From Escallonia rubra (lineage: Eukaryota; Streptophyta; Magnoliopsida; Escalloniales; Escalloniaceae), in contig JAVXUO010001960.1 in assembly GCA_033065855.1 (NCBI GenBank), positions 186,001 through 250,000 of the forward strand: a DNA stretch of 64,000 nucleotides, read 5' to 3'. The notes under the pieces are model-generated. The model was not told the DNA's origin and made no database searches. It saw only the letters and a program-made list of their open reading frames with translations. Positions 46,653 to 57,502 of this stretch are shown here, piece after piece. Position 1 is the stretch's first letter. The number at the start of each line of letters is the position of its first letter. Both the position numbers and the translations under genes were made by a program.

Positions 46653-49473
46653 ATGAGTTCGAGGAAAGGAGGTTCATTGTCCAAGGGTAAAGGGGTTTCT
46701 GAAGACTCCAGAGCTGGTATTAATCAGTTGACTGATAGCGTGGCAGATGTTAGCCTGGATTCTGCACAGGATGATGGGTGGGAAGTTTACTCTAGGAAAC
46801 CAAAGGGTAGAGCTGGTGGAAATGGTGCAAAATCATGGGCCCCCGCCCCCCAGAATTCAAGTTCTAAAGCATGGGGGCATTCAGATGTCCCACAGAAAGT
46901 GGGCTTGCGAGGTAATGGTGGATCAGGAAAGGCTCTTGGCAATGCCTGGCAGCCACCAGCTTCGGATTCCACAAGATCTGCTTGGAGAGAAAATCCAAGA
47001 CAAAACATCTACAATCCTACACCAGCTGCAATAATCCCCCCTCCCCAGCAACCATGGAAATTGCCTCTTAAGTCTGCTTCAAGCCAGGCTTCACAAGAAG
47101 ACCCAATGAAAGGAGAGAATATATCTAGTCAATATGCTGATGATGCCGATGAGGTTGAAGATAGAGATGACAGTGATGACGCATCAGATGATGAATTTTT
47201 AAGTGACGACTATGATTCAGATTCAACTCAAAAAAGCTATGAGACGAGGAAGAAGAGCAAGTGGTTTAAGGCATTTTTCGAGAGCTTGGAGACTCTGACC
47301 GTTGAGCAGATCAATGATCCTGCAAGACAATGGCACTGCCCTGCCTGCAAAAATGGACCTGGTTCTATTGACTGGTACCGCGGTTTGCAACCGCTTATGA
47401 CACACGCCAAAACTAAAGGTTCAAAACGGGTGATGCTGCACCGGGAACTTGCTGAACTCCTTGAGGAAGAGCTGCGCAGGAGGGGAACTTCTGTTGTACC
47501 TGCTGGTGAAGTTTTTGGCAAATGGAAAGGACTGAATGATATCAAAGATAAGGATATAGTTTGGCCCCCAATGGTTGTCGTTATGAACACCCGACTTGAG
47601 AAGGACGAGAAGGACAAGGTACACTCGTGATGCCTTCAATAGACCATCGTACTATGCATCTGCCTTGTTCACGCCATACAATGCAGTCAGATACCTTTCA
47701 TAATTTTTCATGCAATCACATCCTTTTTCTTTTCTTTTTTATTCAGTGGATTGGCATGGGAAATCAAGAGCTTCTAGATTATTTCAGCTCATACGCTGCT
47801 GTGAAGGCTCGACATGCTTATGGCCCGCAGGGACATCGGGGGAGCAGTCTTTTGATCTTTGAGGCATCAGCTGTGGGTTATATTGAGGCCGAGCGTCTGA
47901 GTAAGCATTTTGAGGATCAAGGGACTGATAGGGAGGCTTGGGATCGTCACCGGGTGCCATTCTATCCTGGTGGGCATCGTCAGCTATATGGATACATGGC
48001 GGAGAAAGGAGACATCGATTACTTTAACCAGCATTCACAAGGTCTTTCTTTCTTTGATATGCGCATCTTTTAATGCTATGTTGTGGCTATGTCAAATTTA
48101 TCATGCTTTACTATTGTTTAGGTAAAACTAAACTGAAGTTTGAGATGAGATCGTACCAAGAGATGGTCGTGAGCCAAATGAAGCAAATGAGCGAGGACAA
48201 TCAGCAGCTTTTGTGGTTCAAGAACAAAGTTGTTAAAGAGCAAAAGCATTCAAAGGCTCTTGAAGAGTCGTACGGCGTTGTAACTGAAAAGCTGCGGAAA
48301 ACTTTGGAGGAAAACCGCATTGTGAGGCACAGAACAAAGATGCATCATGAGCAAAATAAGGAAGAGGTAATTTATGAACTGCACTTGAAGTTGGTCTCGT
48401 GTGAAAGTGGTCTGCTGCATTGGACGTGGCTTTCTCATGCTTTCTGTTAAGTAATTTGTTTTCTTATGATGTGTAGGATACTCATGTGCTTTCCATGCCT
48501 ATTAAGTTCCCATACCTCAATGTCACATACCAGAAAAGTAATGAGATTCTTCTCTGCAATTTGAGATTTGTATTCTGTTCTAGATTGGCTGATCTCATTT
48601 TAATGAATAGACAAAGTGCAATAATGGAGATGTTTATAAAGCTTATGTGCAAGGCACTTCTGTGCCAACAAATTAGGTTTTTGTTAAGATAAGGGAAGAC
48701 AATGGTTAGTTAAAGTTTGAATTTGTCAACTTCTCTCCACTTGGGAGAAATGGTTTCCCCGTATTTTCAAGTCTTAACTTCTTTCTGATCCACTGTTTGC
48801 ATGTTACATTCCTCTTGCTCATCAGGGAAGTAATGTTCCTCTCTTTTCCAATTTGTTTTTTCTCGTAAGCTTCTTGTGCATGTGTTTTTCCTCCTTAGAT
48901 GGACTCCCAGGAGCAGTTCTTCAAGGAACAGATCCAAATCATCCACAGCGCCAGGGATGCTAAGGAGGACAATTTTGAGAAGATACAGCAAGAGGAGCGG
49001 GAGAAGGTGAAGGTGAAGCAATCTAGTTCAGCTTCAATGGAGGACCATCGACATAGGTGCTGTGCTTTGCTCTTTTAGAACCTAGTGTTGAAGCTATTAA
49101 TATTTTCAACTTGGGATGAATCTGCATCCTACAGTGTGTGCAGTCTGACGTGTTCAAACAGTTCTTCTACACAATCAAATTTATCTCTTTGCGAGTCTAA
49201 GCTGATATCTAACTTTTCTCTGAATTCTGATTTGCGTATAGATTGGAGGAACTTGCTAAGTTTATAAAGATTCAGGACAAAGAGATGGAAGATTTTGTGG
49301 AAGAGAGGGAGAAGCTTATAAAGGTCCACGAAGAAAAGAAGGTTGCTATGAAGCGAAGACACTGGGAAGAAGAGGTTGCACTCGAGAAAGAATTAGACGC
49401 TGAATTTTCTCGGCTTATGGAGAAGTACACCCCCCCAGCACACCGTTCGGAGGAAAGGAGCGACAGCGGCTAG
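46653..49473 (+). CDS. SGS3: SGS3, suppressor of gene silencing 3 (dsRNA-binding XS-domain protein)
   Basis: Coding exons 46653-47618, 47747-48041, 48122-48366, 48899-49056 and 49242-49473 join in frame to 631 residues. SGS3 stabilises cleaved RNA and works with RDR6 in cytoplasmic bodies to make dsRNA for tasiRNA, transgene silencing and antiviral defence. The N-terminal third is low-complexity with DDGWEVYSRKPK and an acidic stretch (about 163-191). A zf-XS zinc finger follows (WHCPACKNGPG; Cys229, Cys232, then His251/His263). The XS domain runs from about 304 (WPPMVVVMNTRLEKDEKDKW) to about 415 with HAYGPQGHRG and FYPGGHRQLYGYMA. Residues 430-620 are a Glu/Lys-rich coiled coil for dimerisation. 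All borders are GT-AG. The start is the ATG giving MSSRKGG; a TTG four codons upstream lies in the leader. Arabidopsis SGS3 is about 625 residues, so it appears complete and functional. Confidence 0.97.
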
Positions 49474-51596
49474 TGATGGTAGGATGGTGGATTTTAAAGA
49501 GAGGGAAAGAGCATAGGATCAATAGCGAAACTTAATACTTTTTAGTAGCTATGAAATCTGAAATGCAGTTTTAACCTTACCCGTCTCAGTACTACCTTAG
49601 ATTGTTAGAGAAAAAGGGCAGGCAGGTTGGGAAATAGTCCGTTCGTAGCAGCATTATTGTCGATGGTGTTTCTGCAACAAGGTATCGGGTAGAGCTTACA
49701 TGCTTTTGGATTTAACGGAACTTATCATTTATCCGACTGAGTGCTGTTTCTAGATGGATGCATTGAATCTGCTTAGATCGTTTTTGATGGGTGGATAAAT
49801 TTACACCTTTTGTCACTAAAGAAGGCATAATCACGCTTTTGTTAGTGACAAAAGGGTCAGGATTTAATTAAAAAGGGTGCAATGTAATGTAGGTTTTTTA
49901 GTCTAATATATATATGCACTAGGGGTCACAGGAGGAATTCTTGATTGGGTAGTGCTAGAGAAAGCTCGCCTCCAGTTGAAAGACCACGTTGTCTCTCATC
50001 GTGTCTGGGACTGCAGATTCAACTGTCGTTGACGGATGATCTGTTCATGGCAGGTGAGAATCTATATAGCTTGCTAACGGGTCGTAACTCGTCAGCTAAA
50101 CGGGGAGTAAATATCCAACGACTGGATGTTCATGAGGAGCTAGGTCCTATGCAAATAGGGTGGGGTTTGGAGGGTGGTGGGATTCTGGTGGTGGTTTTGA
50201 TGGTTGCAGGCCTATTGCTGGTGCGATTCTGATGGTGGTGGTGATGGTTGTAGGCCTGTTTGCGCATCCGTCTTGGTCTTGTATACCATTGGGATTGATA
50301 TTTGTGTGAATTTCGCATGGATAATGAGATCATAAATTGGGTTAGGCAGCAAGTCCAAAATCACCTAGGAAGTAGAGTTGCAGCGAGCCAATTGAGCGGA
50401 GGTCGTTCTCCAATGCTCCTCTACTCGATCTGAGTCCATGATTTGGAGAAGGGGCCAAGTATTTGGCAGACTGAAATGCCCGCAGATTTCCTTTTTAAAC
50501 ATGTCGTCGTGGACTCTATTTTTGCAAAGTGGCCTCCTCCATCATAGAATCCTTTATCATACATAATTGATTTCTTGTAGATCTTATAATTTGGTGTGTT
50601 AATAGCGCATATTCTCGTGTGTTGTCGTGGGGGGTGTGAGATCGTGATTTTATGCCTGTGTTAGCTTTTATGCCGGGTAGCGTAAATTTCAGGTTTACAC
50701 TAATAACAACACACAGTCTACTCTGATAAGTTATAATGTACTTATCTGGAAGAACTAGTTACTTCGCTTTACGTAATAAAGAGTATCTGCTACATATTCA
50801 TTGAGATAATTAAAAGTTATCAAAGTTGTTGTAAATCTGGTAAATTTGAAACATATATGTGTGTTGTCTTATGCTTTATCTCGTAATAATATTTCCATGT
50901 GAAAATAGATTTCTGTGCTCGGCAATAATATCATATCTTATTCACTTTGAAGTGTGTGGGACGGCAATCGCTGTATGCCAGCTAGTCTAGTCCCTTGGCC
51001 CCCCAGAAATTCCTACAACTGTCGGCTTTTGCGATTTTAAGGGTATTTTCATATTTTTGCATCTAAAGTCGGTTTTTTTAGTCTTCAAGTACCAAATAAT
51101 GGTATAAAAGACAGTTTTAGGGCTCACTTTAACGAGGAATTTATCATACATCACTCCTTTTTTTTTTGAATAGTAAAATTGCACTAATATGAAGATAAAT
51201 GCATAATTTGGTCTTAAGACCCATACAAAGTAAAACAAAGATCAAATTGGCCGCAAAAGTTAAAGTAGACAAAACTAATTTTTTTTCCCCACAAACCGAA
51301 CAGAAGGAAGTACCAAACAAAGAGGAAAGATACGTATGTAGCAGTGGTGTAAAGTAGTCATTCCTAAAGTGAGAAAGAGCCGACTTGACATGATACTCGG
51401 GCAATGTGGTTGGCTTTCCGAAGGAGTTCCTCTGTACCTGAATCCATATATAATCTATGAAAATATGTACAAACAAAACACGTGTTGAGTGAAATTGGAA
51501 TTTTTATGACCAACACATAATCTGCACCTATCATTTGGGATATAATAAATTATGAGCCACTAAGAGAATAATGTGCCTAATGTATTTATTTAGAGC
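49474..51596. other. SGS3 3' region and intergenic sequence
   Basis: The first few hundred bases should hold the SGS3 3'UTR; no clear polyadenylation signal was chosen. A GGTGG-rich block near 50155-50265 contains two copies of a GGCCT-ended ~45-bp phrase. No gene is supported. Confidence 0.4.
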
Positions 51597-52180
51597 CTAA
51601 CAACACACTAAAGGGGTATCCGTAACTTGAGCAGTATTAGAGTTCAAAGAATTGAAAGATTGGGCTAACCATTCAAGGATTATCCCTGAAGGGAGATTCA
51701 TCATTAACCCTATGCCAGCTTTAAGTAACACATGACCAAAGGAACACCCAAGCGTTAACGGGAGCACATAATCAGGGGGACATACACAACCCTCTTGATT
51801 TTGGTGGAGCAAACAGGGTAGTTCGTGAAAAAGGGGACAAGCGAGCAAATTACAAGTATTACGAGTAACTAAAACTGCTAACTTCTCAAGTTGGTTGATC
51901 AAAAGAGTGGCTGGCTAAATAAGCTGAAGAGGGTCAATCATGCATAACGGAAAATGATCTCATTTTGTTGCAACCAAATATACCACAAAGCTGAAAAGAC
52001 GAAGAGCCTAACTTTGGATTGTATCCTATTCCGGAAGCTTGAGCTACGAGTCCAGGCTATGAGCCATTTTTGAAAAGGAGTCGTCAATGGCGGTGAATAA
52101 AAACTCGGGGGAAGATAAAAAAAAATACAAGTCTTGTACACACGCATTCGAGGAATAGGGGCAAACATCATCACTTTCAC
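51597..52180 (-). pseudogene. LINE ORF2 3'-end fragment
   Basis: On the minus strand 52180-51938 reads KWLIAWTRSSSFRNRIQS and then LFVFSALWYIWLQQNEIIF, matching the WYIW..RN..IF motif between the zinc finger and RNase H region of plant L1-type LINEs. Further along, 51902-51597 resembles the degraded start of an RNase H domain (GCSFGHVLLKAGIG, then NLPSGIIL). The order of the two pieces agrees with a LINE. It is broken by stops and truncated at both ends. Confidence 0.5.
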
Positions 52181-53667
52181 GATGAAATTTGAAGAGGGCT
52201 GGCATCACCTAAATCCTCTATTTAGTTTACCCCATTAGCGAATCCTCCATTACAAACTTACGCTAACCTTTAGAACCACTTTCAATCAATTCTACATGAA
52301 TAAACGATGATGAAGGTGCCAAGCAATTAACTTTTTCTAGCCAATTGAAGATCGATCTGGTGAAGAATTTGCACTTAAGATTGAGCAATCAAGATCTCCA
52401 CACTGGGTGACATAAGATTTGTCGTAATGTCTTACCATGTCGATCGCTTGAGAAAGGTTTTATATTTCAATGTGCTTATCAAACATCCTGGGTGATTGAT
52501 TGATATAATACCGATGAGATTAACATGATCTAGGGTTTTGCCTTTGCAATTAACTGTGGTACATGCTATATGTGACATGTGCCCGAGTCGATATCATGCT
52601 ATGAAAATCATTTGACTGTAGTTATATAACCCCTATCCTCGGGTTTGCTGATGGTGCCTACGATTTGGTGTCATGGAATGTAAGAAATTCTTTAAACGAA
52701 TACATATTCACGAACTGCCACTATAGTCCTGTTGAACTACGTTGGACCTGATGTTGATAGTCCACAAAACACGTTGGCAATTCAAACCCATTCTCAAATT
52801 CAAATTCAAATCCAAATCCAATTTTATTTGTTTTTCTTAAATTGTCAAATCATCCTAGCTTGCATATGCTATGTGTGTCTTTCTCTCATCTTCAAAAGCA
52901 TGATAACGTTCTAACGAGGCAATATGAGACCGTTAAGGTGTGATTCAGTGCCATGTACCTTCCCATCACATAAATCACCCTTTGAGTCCAAATCTAGGAT
53001 TTATGCATACCAGCTAGCCAATTGTCTTTCCAGAGTGAAACTTAAGTTTTCTTCAAGTTTCCCTTGTCTAATGAAAATTAGATTATAATTTATGTTAGTG
53101 AAAGTGTCATGCCCCCAATTTCTAAAGTCGTGACTAAAATCAAAGCCCTAAAGTAAAATAATTTCAGTACATATCCATATATGCCAGATAAAGAGAATCA
53201 TTCTCTTATAAATCCATCCAAAAGAAAAAAGTAATAGATGCAGCGGTTAAATCAAATTATAGAATTTCTAAATCCAAATTAAATCTATCCACATCCGGTT
53301 AAAGTTATCAAGATAAACCAAATAGCTTTATTACTGACTAAACATGTGCTCAAATCTTCTAAAGCTTGCTAGAGCCTTTAATCAACTCTTACGCCTTTGG
53401 AAAGGCACAAGATAAAAGAATAGGGTGAGCTCGAATAATCCCGTAAGGGGGAATGACAAGGTGACGAAACATAGACAAAATAAAATGCAAAATCAAATAT
53501 TAAGTCAAAGAAATGATGAGTAAGTGACAACTAACTTGTTACGCACCAAATGAGACTAGGTGAAGTTCACAAAATGATCTCAAGTGGTCCTAACGACAAT
53601 GCAAAACCAAAGGTACAAAACTCATACCGGTAGCGTAATAGCCATCATTGAGCTGGATATTGAAAAC
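52181..53667. other. Intergenic, possible LTR start at 53109
   Basis: TGTCATGCCCCCAATTTC near 53109 looks like the start of a plant LTR (TGTCA-CCCC type), but no end was found because later insertions follow. No gene is seen. Confidence 0.35.
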
Positions 53668-54224
53668 TCACTAAGCAGGGGTGAGTATCAAACCGTTCAA
53701 ATCGATCCGGATCGCTGAAACGGATCAAACTGAACCAGTCCAAATCGAACGTCCAAATCAACCTCGGTTCGATTCAGTTCATGCATCACTTTTTTTAAAT
53801 CGATCACAAATCGAAACGAACCGACCTATGATTATATTACTTTACTTTAAGTGATATTCATTGATAATTTCTACATACATGGTATTAAGCAAAGCCAAAT
53901 AAACAAAACTTTGAAAATTAAAAGAAAAGTTAATAACGAGAGCACTTATAACACAAAAGTCTTGTGCTCAATTATCTCTCCTCTATCACAACAAGGCAGA
54001 TAGAACATTGTCTTCCTTAAATCCAGGATTTCGACCAATTTTCCCTCACTAACTAATTATATTATGACCATGTCTAGCTACTCATTCTTTCTTGTACATC
54101 AATAATAAAGACATAAATGAGTTTTTATTGTAATATGTATCTGGAATAATGTTTATAGTTTATGTTAGCACGAACACTTAGATATGAATGTGGCAAGATC
54201 ATGTGAACACTTAGATATGAACAC

Positions 54225-54740
54225 TTAGGCTAGGTTTGACTTTCAGTTCTTTCCATTGTTTAAAAACCAGTTTTTAAACTTCAGAAACTGGTTTGAGACC
54301 ACCACCACCACCCTCCCACCGCCGGCAGCCACCTCAGGCGACCACCGCCGGCCGCCGGCGACCACCGCCGGAGACTGCCGGCAGCCACCTCCGGCCGCCG
54401 GCGACCACCGCCGGAGACTGCCGGCGACCACAGGCAGCCACCTCCGGCCATCGGCGACCACCGCCGGAGACTGCCGGCTGCCACCTCCGGCCGCCGGCAG
54501 CCACCTCCGGCAGCCGGCGACCACCGCCGGCGACTGCCGGCAGCCACCTCCGGCCACCACCACCACCACCGGCCACCACCGCTACACCCCACCACCGTCA
54601 AAATAAAAAGGGTTACCAAACACCAAAAAAAGAAAACCTTTATCAAACACCCACTTGTTTTTATAAATTAAGCTGCTCTTTAAAAAACTGCTCTTTAAAA
54701 ACTGAAAACCAAAAAAAAAATTTTGTCAAACGAACCCTTA
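54225..54740. mobile_element. MITE-like insertion with GC-rich minisatellite
   Basis: The ends read TTAGGCTAGGTTTGAC and, reversed, TAAGGGTTCGTTTGAC, which are inverted repeats, followed inside by TTCAGTTTTT-type AT-rich sequence at both ends. No clean target duplication was found. The centre (54295-54600) is a CCGCCGG repeat array. Confidence 0.55.
54295..54600 (+). repeat. GC-rich minisatellite of CCACCGCCGG phrases
   Basis: Phrases such as GCGACCACCGCCGGAGACTG and CCGGCAGCCACCTCCGGC alternate with a period of about 40-50 bp. Both strands have long open frames in every phase (Pro/Thr/His-rich or Gly/Arg-rich), which is an effect of the repeat and not evidence of a gene. The array is strikingly GC-rich compared with its AT-rich flanks. 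Confidence 0.85.
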
Positions 54741-55083
54741 GCTACTCATTCTTTCTTGTACAGCTTCACTTTTGAATATATTTATATCATATAATTTGTG
54801 TGTAAAGGACCGTAAAACCATTTAAACTGACTAAACTGAGTTGTCCAAACAAATAGTTTTGGTTCGATTTGGCTCAAAATGTTCCAAACTGAGAGGTAAC
54901 GGTTCGGTTTACAGTTTGACCTCCAAACTTAACCGAACCGAACCGAACCTTGCTCACTCCAATCATTAAGTCACTACCAAAGTTACTATCTAACAATAAA
55001 AGTCACCAGGTGAGTATAAAAAAATACAATCCTTTTATCGTCGTAATGATCAGATACTAAGCAGATGCAAAACTTACCTACAT

Positions 55084-55529
55084 TGTAACGATCCGATCCA
55101 CGGCCTCACCACAGGGCGATGCCTCCCTCAAAAGGGCTATCCAAGTAATTACTTATGAGTTCATAGACAGGGTCTTATAAGGCTAATAACAAATTATCCC
55201 ACATCGGATGTGGGATATCACAATCTCCCTTCCTTATACCTTAGCGTTCTCGTTAAGGCTCGACTACACATAGCCCCGTATCTTCCTCTCTAGCCAATGT
55301 GGGATATACCCGACTCACTCTTCGTTGCTACAACCATCCTCTTGATGTGGGATATACCCAGGGTTGCTTGTTTTCCCCAACCATCGACAACTTGACTGGA
55401 TAGCCGAGTCCGAGCTTTCTAGAGTCGGCTCTGATACCATCTGTAAAGACCTAGGCCACAGTCTCACCAAAAGGGCGATGCCTCCCTCAAGAGGGTTAGC
55501 CAAGTATGTTCTTATGAGTTCATAGACAG
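55084..55529 (-). mobile_element. TRIM retrotransposon (minus strand), right LTR interrupted
   Basis: The left LTR, 55084-55222 (TGTAACGATCC to GATATCACA), is repeated from 55442 (TGTAAAGACCT), sharing GGGCGATGCCTCCCTCAA and TTATGAGTTCATAGACAG. The primer site TGGTATCAGAGC (initiator Met-tRNA) lies on the minus strand at 55439-55428, two bases inside the right LTR. A purine tract on the minus strand (55233-55225) lies just inside the left LTR. The internal part is only 219 bp with no coding, which defines a TRIM. The right LTR stops at 55529, where the LINE begins. Confidence 0.8.
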
Positions 55530-57480
55530 ATGGACGGCGAAGGTAAAATCTCTTCTCTGAATCATAACTCTTTGTCGCCGGAGGAGGCTGATTTGTTGGC
55601 CCGTTCTACCAAAAAATTCAAACGCCCACATCCTTAATCACCACCCACTCTTAGCTCTGTGTCTCCCCTCAATAATGAATCAGCGTCACATATGGATTTC
55701 CCTGCGCTGCATCCAACTTCAAGACCCCCAAGTGATCGTACCCATGTTGTTGCATCAGCCAAGGTGTCTTTTGTTGATACGTTAACACGAAGATCAATTT
55801 ATTTTTTATTGGAGATGATAGCGAGGAAGATGATATTGCCGTATTGGAATCCCAGTTGATGAATCCGAATTTGCGATATGCTAATCACCGAGATGAAAGT
55901 GACAATTTTGCAAGGGATGAGTCTTGGCCACGGGTTGAGGTTACACCGGAAGAAATGCGCAGATTGTGGAATCCCTGGAGGAAGGGGCTGGTTGTCAAAT
56001 TGTTGGGACGTTCCATAGGTTTCAAGCTCCTCTATCAACGTATGAAGATTCTGTGGAAGCTAAAAGGGGAGTTGAGGCTATAGACTTAGGTCAGGAATTT
56101 TATGTTGTTCGATTCCAATCACGTGAGGATTACCTTAGCGTACTGCTTGATGGTCCGTGGATAATACTCGGACATTATCTTACTGTTCAGAAATGGAAGC
56201 CTCATTTTCGCCCTCAGCAAGAAGAGATTACATGAACGCTAGCATGGCTTCGTTTCCCTAAACTACCGATTGAGTTCTTTGACGAAGAACTGTTGATGAG
56301 GATGGGGAATAAACTAGAAGTGACTGTGAAAGCTGATAAACAAACAACAGATTCATCTTGGGGTAAATTTGCTAGAGTATGTGTCGAGCTTGACCTGAAG
56401 AAATCTTTGATACCCAAGTTCTGGATAAACAATCACCTTCAAGCTGTGGAATATGAAGGATTGCACTCCATCTGTTTTGAATGTGGAAAGTATGGTCACA
56501 AAGTTGATGCGTGTCCCATTATAAAGCAAGTACCACCAGAAGCAGAACCGTGTCCTAACCAAATGGGCATATCCATGGAAACTGAGACGGAAACGGTAAT
56601 TGCCGACAGAGTTGATGTGCAAAGTTTAGGACTGAAAAATCCAATGTATGGGTCGTGGATGATTGTCAAACCACGGCCGTGGCGCAATAACTTTCGACCA
56701 AATCGTGCTCATAATGGAGTTTATTCGGGGACAACAAACTCAGAATATCGTGTGCATGTCTCGAACAAGCATGTGAGTAGCGAAATTTTAAATAATCGTT
56801 CGCCAAGTCAGTTACCAGGAAGCTCGGGATCTCGCTTTAATGTGCTAGCCACTGATGATGTTTTGGATGACTCACCGAATAGCAAGGCAGTAAATGGACA
56901 GCTTTCTGGCGGTAGGCTGAACTTAGATACACCGGGATATAGTCAAAAAACAAATGCCCCAACGCACACAGGTATTACTAACAAGGGCAAGAGTCATGTC
57001 CGTCTGACCAAGCGTAATTCGCAGCACGCTCCCAATCATAAAAGTAGCGGTATCTTGTCTCCCACAATGACTTATGCCGAAATGTCTCATAATCCTTAGT
57101 TCGTCTCTGGTATAGAGACTGTTGTGTCCAAGCCTGATTCAACAGCTAATGTTGCTCCCTTCAATCCAACGGGTTCTAATGTTTTAATAACTACTTCGTC
57201 ATTTGATTTCACATTTGCAGCTGGTGCATCTTCCTCGCCTTGGCAGCTACCCCTTCTACCTACCAGTTCTTCAAAATTACCACCTCAATTCATCCCCAAC
57301 TGCCCTCAGCCTGAGACTGCATCTTTTAACCAACCCCCAGATGATGATAATCGGGCTTCTTCCATACTAGAGAAAAATGATCAGCAACGAACGTTCATCA
57401 TAGATGAAGGCGATAATCTCCAGGTAAGTCTGGACGAGGATATGGGGACGGGTACCAGGGATCAACTGCCTCGGTATTAG
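55530..57480 (+). pseudogene. LINE ORF1 (DUF4283 and CCHC zinc knuckle), broken
   Basis: From the ATG at 55530 (MDGEGKISSL) the frame stops after about 36 codons and continues after frame changes. The DUF4283 region is readable at about 55900-56235 (RKGLVVKLLGRSIGFKLLYQ, then in another frame VLLDGPWIILGHYLTVQKW). After a TGA at 56233-56235 come LAWLRFPKLPIEF and WGKFARVCVELDL, then the zinc knuckle CFECGKYGHKVDAC (about 56479-56520). A TAG at 57097-57099 is followed by the same frame to 57480. Plant L1 ORF1 binds RNA. At least two frameshifts and three stops disable it. Confidence 0.8.
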
Positions 57481-57502
57481 CAACTGGTATTTCATTATTT
57501 TT

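Larger units (their letters stand above)
53676..54962. mobile_element. Non-autonomous hAT element, 1287 bp, with nested MITE
   Basis: The left end CAGGGGTGAGTATC and reversed right end TTGGAGTGAGCAAGG match at GRGTGAG. Flanking repeats are TCACTAAG (53668-53675) and TCATTAAG (54963-54970), 8 bp with one C/T difference. Subterminal AACCGAACCGAACC and GATCCGGATCG motifs are typical of a common plant hAT family. No transposase remains. Confidence 0.75.
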
